A stretch of DNA of 64,000 nt from NCBI RefSeq assembly GCF_015832195.1, contig NC_052018.1, forward strand, positions 33,756,115-33,820,114. The letters are read 5' to 3'. Shown piece after piece: positions 39,353 through 51,338 of this stretch (its first letter is position 1; every line of letters starts with the position of its first letter). A model generated the notes under the pieces. It was not told where the DNA came from. It searched no databases and worked only from the letters and a program-made list of their open reading frames with translations. A program made the translations under genes and the position numbers. The stretch comes from Motacilla alba alba. Taxonomy: Eukaryota > Chordata > Aves > Passeriformes > Motacillidae.

Positions 39353-39374
39353 GGGGGGGGGGGGGGGGGGGGGG
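39353..39374 (+). repeat. Uninterrupted run of 22 G
   Basis: Twenty-two consecutive G residues on the + strand, preceded by AA and followed by A. Two smaller G-rich clusters lie just upstream (GGGGAGGGGACAGGG near 39190-39205, GGTGGGGACAGG near 39268-39280). The run could fold into a G-quadruplex. Its true length is uncertain because sequencing and assembly handle long G runs badly. Confidence 0.85.
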
Positions 39375-41539
39375 AGGCAAAACAGAAACTAGAGAGGATA
39401 CCACTAGTAAATTTTTTTAAAGAATTACTTAGCAAAAACTACAATAAAGAACTGAAATAAAGTGTAGGTGGAACTAGGAAAGAGAAATGGTAACAATTAA
39501 CAGACTTCACAAGATGAATGAGAGCTGGTAAAGAAGGTGCTTTACATCCCTTGAAGAAATGGTCTCTACAGGGACTATTTTTGTGAGGAGCTGTTGTCCC
39601 TATCCAGAATGTCTCCTCTGGTTGATTTTCCCTGGCAAGAGGGCAGAAATGCATGTGAACCTGGCTGCTCCATCTCCTTCACCACAGCCCCCCCTCAGAT
39701 GTGGGGCTCAGCACTCCCCAGAAGGAAGGATTCAGATGTGTTAGGTCTCTGTGCCCAGGGTGAGGTGGCCTGAACCTGTGTTCTGCAATACAGAGTTATG
39801 GAATAGAAATATGAGAGCGCTGAGCAATGAAAGAGCTCATCAGTGATGTATGTGGCCTGAACACACACCACAAGCCTCCTCATAGCCTTGAGGAGGAGCA
39901 GCCCATTAGAGGATTGGCAGCTTGTTAGCCCAAGGGACACTCATGACTTTGCCTGGCTGGAGGTACCTGACAGAAGAGAGCAGTTCTTTCAGTGAAGGTA
40001 AAAGAAGACTCTAGCAAGTGCTTACTCCTCTTCTCAAACAAATCTCCTAGACTTATTTAACACACAGGAAAAAGATGTCTGTGATCACCATGGATGAGCC
40101 CAGCTCTGCTGCATCCTGTCCTGAAGAGCCACTTCAAGAAGAGGAGTGGGCACCATGTTATGCTTCCAAGGCTACTCAGGAACAGAGATGTGAATTGGCA
40201 CCCAGGTGTTAGGCATCAAGGAAAGTCTGAGATTAAAAGAGTGAAGTTCAGCACACAGAATCATCTATGTTAGTGATGACTCAAGTTATGGCATCTTGTT
40301 AAGAAAAAAAAAAACAGCTGAGGAGAGAAAAAAAAAAAAGCTTAGCAAAGAAAATGCTACAAACAGGCATAACAGAGAATGCAAGGCAGACTTGTATTCC
40401 CTGTACTTTCTGTTTTAGTGTCACAAACATTTGCACAATCCATCCTTGATGGATTCCAATTTAATTTTCTGAACCATCTGCCCAGAGTGGTGACGAAGTC
40501 CTTTCCTTGATCTCTGTCACTTGGCTAGTGGCTTTTGTTTCCAGAAGAGGAGCTGCACACAGTTTGGCCTGGGGGACTGGACACATCAGTGGGAAAAAGA
40601 ACCCTTTACACATAACAGTGGCTACTTTGAAGTGGTTCTTCATTCTTCACACTGGAATTCTGTCCAGAGAGGAATCTGGTGGGTGACACCAGCTGACCAA
40701 CCATGCTCCAAATGCATGGAAGTACACAGCAAATTCCTGTGAGCCTGAGAGCTGAACTTGGGGAACAACTTGTCTCTCACTGAATTTTCTCTCTCCAAAA
40801 CCATTTTTCCAGTACTCAGCAAGGCTGTTCAAAAATAATAGAAGAATTCAAAACTGTGGTGTTGTGAATAAGGTGAAAGGCAAGCAACTGGCATTAAACC
40901 ACCAGCATAGAGAGAAACATCTACTTGCCACTTTTGTATAAGGGAATTAGAAGCTGATGTGTTTGAACAGAAAACTTACTCATCATATCCTTCATAACTC
41001 AGAGTTAAAAGCTCAGTGTCAGGTGCTATGACTGAGAAAGAGAATCTGTGATCTGCTCTCACTGCCTGCATGCTGGAAGCCCATCCATGTCACCCGGCTG
41101 TCCCCAGCAGAGCCTAGTTACTTATGCCTTGCTGAAACACCTCTCACAGGACAGCAGGTTGACTTCATCTGTTGACATGATGAGATGGAAAGCCTACTGC
41201 TTCTTTTGTACCTGATCTCAGTTTTTTCTACCACATTTCAAAAGACATGTGTCTCATTTCCTGTTTGAATTTGTATTGAATTTGCCTTTGACATGAAAGC
41301 ATTTTTGCTTTTTCTTCTAAAGAGCCCTTAAATATCTGCTGTACGCCTATGTATCAGCCAATTCACCTCTAAAATTTACTGTATGCTGTAATTTTTTCCA
41401 ATCTTTCTTCGATTTTTTACACTCTTTCCCCAAATTCAGTACCAAATCTGAAGGTAGAGTTCCAGCCTCTTTCTCAGTGATGCAAAGCACAAAAACAAGA
41501 GCATTTCCTCTCTCTACATTCTTCTTGTATTTGAGGAGG

Positions 41540-41570
41540 TTTTGGGGTTTTTTTTTTGGTTTTTTTTTGT
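41540..41570. repeat. T/G-only tract
   Basis: T-runs broken by GGGG, GG and G; on the minus strand an A-run/C-run tract like those elsewhere in the window. Confidence 0.8.
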
Positions 41571-41989
41571 ACCATCAAGGTGGATAATTCATATCACTTG
41601 ATGAATTGTCTTTTCTCCCCTCTTATGACTGTCAAACCAGTTCCCTATTTGTCTGTATAGATTAGATAACATGGTCTTAGATAAAACATTTTCAAATAAT
41701 ATTTTGTGCAAGTCAAGGTTAATAAATTTTCCAGACTATATTACCTGAAGCCATATAAACTTATCACTCTGTCAGTCCTTTTTATGCTAACCATAACAAA
41801 ATTACCAGATCATGACAAATGTGTTTTGTCCTTTAACAAAGAGAACTGCATAAGCCCTTCATTGTACATGTTGAAAAAGAAACAGTTGAAAGAACAGCAC
41901 TTGGACATTAGTGATGAAGTGACAAGCTCATCTTTTATTTCATGCAAAATCCAGATAACATTAAATGCTAAGAATCATGAGACTAGGGA

Positions 41990-42642
41990 ATGCGAGGCTG
42001 TAGAGAGCTACTGTGGAAAGGGATCTGGGGCCCTGGTCAATGGCAAGTTGGCTATGAATCAGCAGTGCCCTGGCAGCCAGGAGGGCCAACCCTGTCCTGG
42101 GGGCATCAGGCACAGCATCACCAGCTGGGCAAGGGAGGGGATTGTCCTGCTCTGCTCTGCACTGGGGCAGCCTCACCTCAAGTGCTGGGGGCAGTTTTGG
42201 GCACCACAATACAAAAAAGATAGAAAGCTATCAGAGAATATTCAAAAGAGGGCAGTGAGGATGGTCAAGGGTCAAGAGGGGAAGCCTGGAGGAGACAGAG
42301 GAGCCACCCTGTTGAAGTTACAACTTCCTCTTGAGGGGAAGAGAAGGGGCAGGCACTGATCTCTTCACTCTCCTGACCAGCGACAGGACCTGAGGGAATG
42401 GCCTGAGGCTGAGTCAGGGAGAGTTAGGAAAAGGTTTTCCACCCAGAGGGTGGTTGGACACTGGAACAGGCTCCCCAGGGAGGTGGTCACAGCACCAAGC
42501 CTGACAGAGTTCAAGAGTTTGAACAACACCCTCAGGCACATGTTGTGATTTTTGAAGTGTCCTGTGTAAGGCCAGGAGCTGGACTTTATGATCCTGATGG
42601 GTTCTTTCAACTCAGCATATTCTATGTTTCTATGGTTCTATG
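41990..42642 (+). mobile_element. 5'-truncated CR1 LINE, 3' end intact
   Basis: About 650 bases follow the 3' end of CR1. The first part encodes the C-terminal tail of the CR1 ORF2 protein. The rest is the 3' region with the diagnostic GGACACTGGAACAGGCTCCC block and the GCTGGACTTTATGATCCT block. It ends in three direct octamers, ATTCTATG, TTTCTATG and GTTCTATG (42619-42642), the hallmark of CR1 termini. There is no poly(A) tail, as usual for CR1, and no full-length ORF2, so it cannot move. The 5' boundary is uncertain by some tens of bases. Divergence appears moderate, so this is the best preserved CR1 copy here. Confidence 0.92.
42010..42359 (+). pseudogene. Remnant of CR1 ORF2 C-terminus
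   Basis: Reading in the frame that opens at 41706, the translation contains QFWAPQYKKD (42192-42221) and RAVRMVKG, which match the conserved CR1 ORF2 tail (typically QFWAPQYKKD ... RATKMIKG). The frame ends in a stop at 42357-42359. The endonuclease and reverse-transcriptase core are missing because the element is 5'-truncated. The upstream part of the open frame (from 41706) is unique DNA that joins by chance. No functional product is expected. Confidence 0.75.
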
Positions 42643-43257
42643 AGAAATATCAGAAAGTTTTGTAACAATTTCTGAGATATTCATGAATACGATAGAATTT
42701 AGAAATAGTTAACAAGATTACTCACTTATTCTTTTCAAATAAATCTATTTATCAGTTTTTGTTATGAAGCCACTCATTCCTTTCAGAAAAAAAAAAAAAG
42801 TTGTGTAAATAACATCAATAGAAAGAACTATCTTATTTTTTCTAAGAATAACTTTCTATGAAGTTGAACTACAGAATCTTCCTTTACAGCCATAGACCAA
42901 TGTTAAGGCACTGTTATTTATTTCCTTTCTGATAGTTCTAATCGCCAGTTTTAACTGACCTTAGCTAAATGTTGACCTCAGTTAAAACTCCAGTACTCTG
43001 TTGGTTATATGGGTTGGTGGAACCTAAACTCAGCTCTGGATTGGCGTCTGGAGACTTGTAAACAAGTGTGACACAAAGCTCTAAATTTAAATTTAGGAAA
43101 TAAATTGGACAGAAGCACATGAAATGCAGAACTGAGCACACTTCATGTGTGTCTTCTGAAATGTTAACTGTCCTAACGCTGTGTGTTTTGCAAATGCTTC
43201 TTCCACATTACATCTCACAGACAGCTAAGTAACATTAAACTGTAATTGAAAACGAAT
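42643..43257. other. Unique spacer between two CR1 copies
   Basis: AT-rich sequence without a recognisable feature apart from a run of about 13 A near 42787-42799. Confidence 0.6.
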
Positions 43258-43628
43258 TTGGTTTGTTTAGTCTACAGAAGAAAAGCCTGAAGGAAGACCT
43301 GATAACAGTCTATAAGTACAGAAAAAGCTGCCACAAAGAGCAAAGGAATAATCTCTTCTTCATGCCCTTGGACAGAGGACAAGAAGAAATACGCTCGAAT
43401 TACAGCTACAGAAATTCAGGTTGGAGATCAGAAAAACCCCTTTATCTGCAAGAATCACTAGGCGTGGGAACAGATTGCCTTGGGTGATTGTGAAATCTCT
43501 GTCACTGTGAGCTTCTAAGGAGGAATTAGACAAATGTTTGCCGTGGTGGAAAAGGCAGAGTTGAATCCTTGAGGCTGAATATAGACTACAAAATCTCCAC
43601 AAATCTCTGCCAACTCTATTTTCTATGG
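43258..43628 (+). mobile_element. Older, degraded CR1 LINE 3' fragment
   Basis: The translated start of this fragment, MFSLQKKSLKEDLITVYKY (frame opening at 43263), matches the CR1 ORF2 tail LFSLEKRRLRGDLI.VYKY. Further on come ACAGATTGCCTTGGGTGATT, corresponding to the GGCTGCCCAGGGAGGT block of CR1, and a terminal CAACTCTATTTTCTATGG. Only one octamer-like unit remains at the end. Substitutions are more numerous than in the 41990 copy, so it is an older insertion or another CR1 subfamily. Confidence 0.75.
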
Positions 43629-44957
43629 TTTTTTCCTTTACTCTTTTCTCTTATATAAGGGAGTTCTTCATATTTATAGAAAGTCACCAGTTTCATAAAT
43701 TTGAAATGTATATTTATTCACAAATTTTCATAAAGAGAGAGAAGTAAATGAAAAAAAAAGCTTGTAACAGCATGTAAAGAATCAGAAATATCTTACAAAG
43801 TCATGAAGTTACTATTCATAGCACCATCATAGAAACTCATAATGTACCAATGCAATAAATATACTTCATGAAAATTTTCACTACTCAAAAGCAGTAAAGG
43901 CATAAAAACTTGTGGCTTCATATCCTGTAAATACAACTCTGCCCTAATAAAGCATATTTCCTGTAGTCCACACTTCTTCTAGACAAAACTCAAAAGTTGA
44001 TAATGAGGAAAGAAACCGATGTGCCTTAAGTATCCAGATCAGGTGACTAAATTTCTAATAACATTCTCTCCCCTCTAAGCCAAGGAAAAATATCTATAAG
44101 GCTAAACCTACTGGGCTTAAACAGAAGGTAACTTTTTTAAAAACCACATTCCTGATTTTGCCAATCACACTAAGACATTATTGACAGAACAACTAATAAA
44201 AAACCCTCTGATGCAGAATTTCAGCATAAGATAATCAAACCAGTCCTTTACTTGCTCATTTTGAAGTCTTTTTGAAGTAAACAATGAAACCATTTTTCTT
44301 TTTCCTCAAACAGCCCCCAGACAGTATTACTGCCACATTTGTATTAGCAGCATCATAATATTAAGGATTTTTTTTTCACAGAAACAGCATTTTATACTGA
44401 TCTATTGCAATCAAACCATTTTATTCACTTTTGTGTTTTTTTCCAAAGCCTTTGCAGCCACACACAATTTTTATGAAGTCTATCCTTAAACCAAGGGCAC
44501 TGCATGCATATGCAACCTAATACCTTTTATCTGAGGATCTGAATCAACTTTCTTTGATTCTAAGCTTGCTCTTGACATAAATGAAGGCAAGTATGGCCCT
44601 AAATTGGTCATTCACAGCACCAGTCAATGGCAGTTTAAAAAGAACAAGGACTGCATTATAAGGGTAAACATTTGGTATCATTCAAATCTTATGCAATATA
44701 GAAATGAGCTTCAGGCAAGATTGCTTTTGATGCCTTAGCCAGTCATCCCCATAGTGTGACTTGTCATAAATCTCCTTGCAGAATACTACAAAGAAGGGGA
44801 AGCAGAGAGCACTCAGCTAATGGCTACACACCACAGTGCTCACATAATGTGAAAATAAAATGTAGGAAAATTTAACAAGCCATATATTAAATTATACACC
44901 TGCTACATGAAGATTTTTCATATTATCCTCAGGTTCTTGAGATTAGAAGTTTCTCTT

Positions 44958-45008
44958 AAAAAAAAAAAAAGAAAGAAAAAAAAAAACAAAACACAAAACC
45001 CCAAAAAA
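44958..45008. repeat. A-rich tract with G then C interruptions
   Basis: An A-run, GAAAG, a further A-run, then CAAAACACAAAACCCCAAAAAA. It may be an expanded retroposon tail, but no element body is recognisable upstream. Confidence 0.8.
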
Positions 45009-45975
45009 TCTGCTTAAGAGGAATTTGGTATAGTTTCCAAAATCAAAATAAACTCTATCTTTAGGAAACATATTTAGTTAAGTCCTCTGTTCCAGCATTC
45101 CTAGAAATCTACCCAGCTTCCTTCCTCAGTGCTCTGAATACAGCTGCTTGTGCAAGTTTCCTTACTTCTCATCTCACTGTAGCTGTAGATACAAATGACA
45201 GTATGTAACGTTTAAGATTGTATTCATTAGCATTAAGATGCTTATATATCTTGCTTTGTAGTAATTTGATGACATTATAACCCTCATATTTTCTCACCCT
45301 TCTACATTTTTTTCTTTAACTTTGACCCATACCTTCTAAACTGAAGATCTTTCTTTATTTACATATACAGGGGTGTAGCTCAGCTTTTGTGTCTGAGAGT
45401 AAGTGATTGCCACAAGGACTGCAGTGAAAAGCAGTTCAGCTTGTGGGAAAATACAAAAAGTTTTGCTCATCTTCTTTGTAAGCCAATAAATTCCCTAAGT
45501 GTCATGTTGGTTGGGTAAGATTTCTTTATGCATTTGGCAGCATTTTCTAACCTTTAGGGCTTTGATACTGTTGCCTGTCCTTTTGCCAATGTTTTAAAAC
45601 AATAAAACCCACTAGAACATCCAAAAACTAAATACAAAACATGTTAATGAAATTTGCAAACTCTGCCTGGCCTGTGCTTTGTGCCATAAGAATCTAGTAA
45701 CTATGCAAGTTTTAATATATAATCTAAAACATACAACTTTGACATTAAATAAGAAAAAAAAATGTTTACAATGTTTTCAGTGAAGTGTGGATGGACTTGC
45801 ATTCCCTGAAGATAATTACACAAATAGGCCAGCCTTAGTGTGGTTGCAGAGGCAAAGGCCTGGCTGATGTCAGCTGGAAAAGTATTAGAATAATCACTGT
45901 AAACTGTACTGGAGACAATTTTAATGCCAGAAAGTATATTATCAATAAAATAAACGGTATGGTCAAAAATATATA

Positions 45976-45999
45976 TTTTATATTGGAACCAATATAAAA
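45976..45999. repeat. Perfect palindrome, 11-bp arms
   Basis: TTTTATATTGG and its exact reverse complement CCAATATAAAA flank AA. Each arm includes a CCAAT box and a TATA-like motif in opposite orientations; that may be coincidence in AT-rich DNA. Confidence 0.85.
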
Positions 46000-48095
46000 C
46001 CAGTATAAAAACATCTACAGAAATTCAGAGAATAATGTGTGTGAAACTAACTGTCCCACCTGTAAGCAAAAAGGACACATCTATATTTGGAAGGGAGATA
46101 ACAACAAAAAGAAATGGAAAATGATGTTGATAGGATCAATTCTTACCCGCTTGCTACAATTCTTTATGCCAGGTGAGCTGTCCCTGAGAGGATGCAAGTG
46201 AGCTTCTATGCTTGACACAGAATTGTGACATAGAATTCCAATGGTTCTTGAGGGTTTTATTCTTCTTCAACCCTCTTGTAAAATGTGAGAGCACCAGCTA
46301 CTGAGCAGCTGCCATGTTCCAGCCTCCCAACACTGGCTCTTCCTCTGATGAGTAAAGCAATCCCTGAATATGTACATACCTGTGCTCATAGATATGGAGT
46401 TTCTATCTCTTGGGGAAGAGATTTTGAAATTTAATTGCAATATGTTATTTTACTGCTATAAACACCCACCAGTTCTCCCAAAACTCACCTTGGAACTGTG
46501 GCACATTGTTTTCAAGAAAAAAAATAAATAATGTTTCTTGAGTTTATTTTACATTTTGTAAAATCTGTTATGTGCAATCCTTAGCTGGATAGTAATGAAG
46601 AGTCAGTATGTTCTTGTTGATTTATAAAAGAAGCTGTGTTATTGAAAATAGACTATTATATGCCTCTTTCCCACCAAATTTGTCAAAGAATCCATGGGGA
46701 AGCTTTTATGGAAAACAACTTTTTTCTGATTAATTCTACAAAATGGTGCCATTAGATATTTCTGACTGATTTTTTTTATTCTCTTGTTACCCACCACATC
46801 TTGTTACCTTTCACCAGCTGTGAACTTGAAAGGAATAGGGCTCCTCTCTTTCTATAACAGGCCAATGGTCTTACCATGAGATGAAGATACTTTTTTCCTG
46901 ACAAGGTGATGTCACAAGTGGTCTCACAACCATGTCTTCCATGTTAATGGCTAAGAAATCCTGGTATTTACAGGCCCCACAGGACCATGAACACTGAGCT
47001 CACCATTCTTCCCTGGATGAAATGGCTGCAGCTATAAAGTAAAAGCATCCCCTCCTATGGGGATTCCTTTGTGTCAAAGATATACTATTCATCATCATAC
47101 TCCAGTTCACAATGCCTAGAATAAAGACAGTGTTGTGCTGAATGCAGTCTGGCACAGCTGTGCTTTTCATAGCATGGCATCAAGGATATGTCCTGCATTA
47201 CCACTTGGGATAATGTGGGAGGAATGTCCTGGATGGAAGGAGTCAATCTTGACATGGGCTGAATCCAGGAACAGACCCTGGAACAAATTATCATGTCAAG
47301 TGTTTTCTAGGTCTTCTTCTTAGGAGGAAATTGCTGGCTCAGTCCAGCGCATAGCAGGAAACAGCTAATTGCTAATGTAGGTACATATGAACCCCGCCTC
47401 ATCTTCAGTAGGACCAAATTTTTTACCACATTTGAGCACTATCAAGAGAACAAAAACTCTTTCTTCTTTACATCTCTACTTTTGAAATGCTTCTGAGATT
47501 TTTGTCTGTTTGATATTGCAATCAGAGTAGCTCGACAGAAGAGCATAAACTGCGCTTTGCTATAAAAACAATGAGGCCTACAGTAATTTTGGCTGTTTAC
47601 AGATGAACACCCAGAAACACAGACCAGCTGAGGAGGAATCACTGCCTTTCACAACAATAGAAATCACAGCTGGACTTAGCAATATTCTCTTCAGGTGAAA
47701 TACTATCCAATGTGGAAGAAAAGCTAATAGTATGTGTCTCTTGGGCTTTGATGGTGCTGTGAGTTTTGGTCCAAGCTGTCTTCAACAGAGACCCATCTCC
47801 AGAGAGCAGGGTGTTATTCCCATCTCCTCAGCAGTCAGTCTCCTTCAGCTGCTGAATTATGAACCAGCTGAGAAATTTTTAGCTTAGTCATCTCATTCCT
47901 GCAGATAATAATCAAACCCAGAGGTCACAAATGCATGGGAGGGTCTCTCCTCCTGGCACGCAAGACTGGCCAGTGACTGCTGACAGAGCTGTAAGTGCTG
48001 TGTTATGTACTGTGGGCAAGAAAAACAAAGAAAATCCAAATAGGTCAGCAGCATAGGCAGGAAAGCCTGAACTTCACACTAGAGTAGTCATTTTC

Positions 48096-48539
48096 CACAG
48101 AGGAGGGCCACAAAGATGATCAGAAGGCTGGAGCAGCTGTCCTGTGATGAGCTGCAGTTGCTCAGTCTAGAGAAGTGAAGGCTCTGGTGAGACCCAGCAG
48201 AAGCCTTCCAGTACCTGAAGGGAGCCTACAAGAAAGCTAGAGAGGGACTTTTTGCAATGACATGTAGTGATAGGGCAACGGGGAATGACTTCAAAATGAC
48301 AGTAGCTTTAGATTAGAAATTAGGACAAAATTCTCTATTCTGAGAGTGGTGGGACACTGGCACAGGTTGTCCAGGGAAGTTTTGGATGCCCCTTCCCTGG
48401 AAGTGCTCAAGGCTAGGCTGCATGAGGTTTTGAGAACCTCATCTAGTGGAAGGCGTCATGCCCATGGCAGGGGATTTGAACTAGATGATTTTTAAGGTCC
48501 TCTTCAACACAAACTATTCTAGGATTCTGTTATTATATG
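48096..48539 (+). mobile_element. 5'-truncated CR1 LINE 3' fragment
   Basis: The fragment opens with GAGGGCCACAAAGATGATCA, followed by GGCTGGAGCAGCTGTCCTGT, the conserved start of the CR1 3' region. It continues with GGGACACTGGCACAGGTTGT and CCAGGGAAGTTTTGGATGCC, then GAACTAGATGATTTTTAAGG. It ends in three octamer units (ATTCTAGG, ATTCTGTT, ATTATATG; 48516-48539). There is no open ORF2. The orientation is the same as the copies at 41990 and 43258, but the sequence differs enough to be an independent insertion. Confidence 0.92.
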
Positions 48540-50292
48540 ACTCTCTCCTTACCTGCCTTCACAGCATTTTGGGGCTCTGGAAAGATTAAGCAGATCTTTG
48601 CCAATGGACTGTTCTCAATGTCTACATTGTCACATTTCTCTTTTATCCTACACTCCTCAGTTCAAGTTTTTCAGTCTTTGAGAAGACTACTCTACTTGGA
48701 GAAGACTCACTGTCCGTGTTATGGACTCATGACTGGGTTTCCATAACATGAGAACACTCAGGATTCAGTATCTCAGAGACACTTTATGACACTTTCTCTC
48801 TCCTGATGGAAAAATGCATCTAGAATTACAAAGAACATTTCCAGAGCATGGGACTCACTCCATCCAACCAAATTCCCTCTGGGTTACTGATAGATTCAGT
48901 AGGTGACTTCTTCATGCACCTGAAATACCACCCTCTGACCAACTTTCTCCTGAATCCAAAACTGACTCTTGTGCTCTTCCTCTTCAATAAAGACTCTTAC
49001 CATTCCTCCCTTACCATCTCTGTGGGGCTTCACTCTGTTTATAGCCTCTTCTCCTCACACTCAACTTCCATGTCTAACTTTAGCCCACTGCTCCAGTCGT
49101 GCAACCGCTGAGATCGCTGAGGCCTCAGCCAGCCCATTGCCTCAGGCTTATTCCTGGTTAGTTGTTGCCTGTTAGGATTTAATTATCACCTTGCCAAGCA
49201 GGTCTCATCAAGCCAGCCTGGACTGACAGGGAGGTATTCATGACACAGCAATTTTCAGACCTGTAACTCCACAATAACTTCATTATCTGAGTTTACTGAG
49301 TTCATCAAACCAACATACTGGCTGTATTTCAATTAAGCTGTTAATGATTGCTTCATTTTACAGACTGGACTTTTATTCAGTATCACTTGACTATGGTGGC
49401 ATCTCTTCTTTTGAATTTTTTGCATCCTAAAACTATAGATTGGTAATGTAAGATAACTGTATTAAAGTGTATAAGAGTTCAGGACACAACAATAACTAGT
49501 TTAATTTTAGGAATTAATGTATATATTATATAGTTTCAAATCAGATAGTCACTTCATTTTTAGAAGGAATGATTTCCTGTGTCTGGATACTCCCTGAGCA
49601 CCCTTTTCATAGACATAGGAGCCAAATCTGTGTCTCAGGGACAATTGCTTTTCATTTCATCTTATGTTAATACTACAGGTGATAATCTAATATTAGAAGA
49701 TACACACTGAGCTGAGCTGCATTTTATTCCAAATACATCTGTTAGTTATTAAAATAAAAGGGACCCTGCTTTTCTTCAAATTATACATTACCTCCATCAG
49801 CTATGTGAAATTTTGTGATATGTTTAAGAACCAAGATTTCAGGTGAAATGCTGTATGTATTTTAGGAAACTAGATGGGAAGTTACCACACTGGGAACTGG
49901 TTTATCTGTTGAGGAGAATTGGGCATCTTTGTCAAGGTTTGAACTCTGAGCAAAGCCATGACCTACTCTTTGACCTATTCTCTTCCAGGTAATAGATGTA
50001 TATTATGGATTTCATATAACATAATTATTATTATTCTGGATGGAATGAAGTAGATTATGTCTTCTAGCTAACAGATTTTGTTCTAATGTTAATGGTGGAG
50101 ATGGAGAATATTGACATAAAGAGATGTACCATGAAAAATTACTGCTCAGGTTTTTTAATTTTTGTCATTCTTTATTTTAATTTTACTTTTAATTTATTTT
50201 TAGTAACAATTGTCAGAAGACAAACCCCTGGCCAGTCTGTTTAGCTTCAAGGGCTATGCAGTTTAGCTTTTACCCTGTTTTATCCTGGAAGA

Positions 50293-50319
50293 TGTCCTAT
50301 CAGCCCATCTGATAGGACA
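50293..50319. repeat. Perfect stem-loop, 11-bp stem and 5-base loop
   Basis: TGTCCTATCAG, loop CCCAT, CTGATAGGACA. Both strands could form the hairpin. No T-run or other terminator-like context is present, and the stem is far too short for a microRNA precursor. Confidence 0.85.
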
Positions 50320-51261
50320 GATGTTCTTACCACACCATCTAAATTAGGGAGTAAAATCTACAGCATCCCAAGTCAAACTCTGTATTCCAGATGTTGATGT
50401 TTCACCTTGGCAAAGTATCTGTTCATTTAGCCTACAGGCAGGCACACAGGGTTGAGGTAATAAGACCAATGAACTAATTTTCCTCAGGACAGCTAAGCTA
50501 TTATTTACAGATGTGCTCTGGGCTTTTTTGATCTGAAACAGTCAAAATCCTTTCTTGCAGAAAGCAAAATGCAAGACCATTTAGTATGCTTCTGGTGCTG
50601 TTGCTTGTTTCTTCCTTTCTTTTTGGAAATATAAACTGAAGAAAAAAAACCCAAATTAATGGTATGGTTTTGGATTCAGAATTAAAACAACTATGAGACA
50701 CTATGGGCATGGTTTGTTCTTGTAATTTGTGGCTATTTAGAAAATAAATTTTTTACTTAAAAAGTCTGACAACAACTACGTTGTATTTAGTTAAAGCACC
50801 AGATGTACCTACTTCTTAATTAAATGCTTAGGCTGACATTCCTTAAAATGGAAAACACATGGTCTTCATAATTCAAATATATCCACATCAGGGCCTCTTT
50901 CAGTGTTCAGTCAGGTCCTGATGGAACAGTGAATAAAAGAAAATTTCACCACCAGTAAAAGAGGTCAGATTAACAGGAGTTCACTTGTAACAGTGTTTTG
51001 CATGACTGCCTATTATAAGAAGCCACATGCAGCTGCTCAGGATCCTGGGCAGCATGCAACATACTCCAGAGATCTGTCAGCCCTGTGGTCCCTCCGAGGT
51101 CATCATGTGTCTGTCCTGCTGGAAAGGAGAACAAACCCCAGCCACAGTTTCCCAGAGCAGCACCCTGTGGAGATGCAGCTGACAAGTCCTTCTCATCCAC
51201 TGGCTGCTTGGATCTCTAAAGCAAAGAGTAGAAATCTTCTCAAATGTCCAAATCTTCAGTT

Positions 51262-51338
51262 AAAAAAAAAAAAAAGAAAAAAAAAGAAAAAAAAAAAGAA
51301 AAAAAAAGAAAAAAAAAGAAAAAAAAAGAAAAAGGAAG
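51262..51338 (+). repeat. 77-base homopurine tract with decamer period
   Basis: All 77 bases are A or G. Single G residues stand at 51276, 51286, 51298, 51308, 51318 and 51328. The last four are exactly ten bases apart, so part of the tract is an (A9G)n array. The frame crossing it gives a Lys-rich segment that is not a real protein. Confidence 0.9.

Larger units (their letters stand above)
35036..41989. other. Non-coding stretch, no gene seen
   Basis: The longest frame (35268-35624, minus, 118 codons) has no recognisable domain. The stretch holds the G22 run, short TTTTA and TTTG arrays, a small palindrome and a T/G tract. The part from about 39100 to 41200 seems somewhat richer in G+C than its surroundings but shows no CpG island. 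Confidence 0.65.
43629..48095. other. Non-coding stretch, no gene seen
   Basis: AT-rich unique DNA. Open frames are all below 75 codons. It contains an A-rich tract (44958-45008), a perfect AT-rich palindrome (45976-45999) and a weak tRNA-like motif near 45370, which I do not call. Confidence 0.65.

Noticed and set aside
45370..45440. tRNA-like start (GGGGTGTAGCTCAG)
   Set aside because: Only an A-box-like motif matches. I find no B box at the right distance and no cloverleaf.
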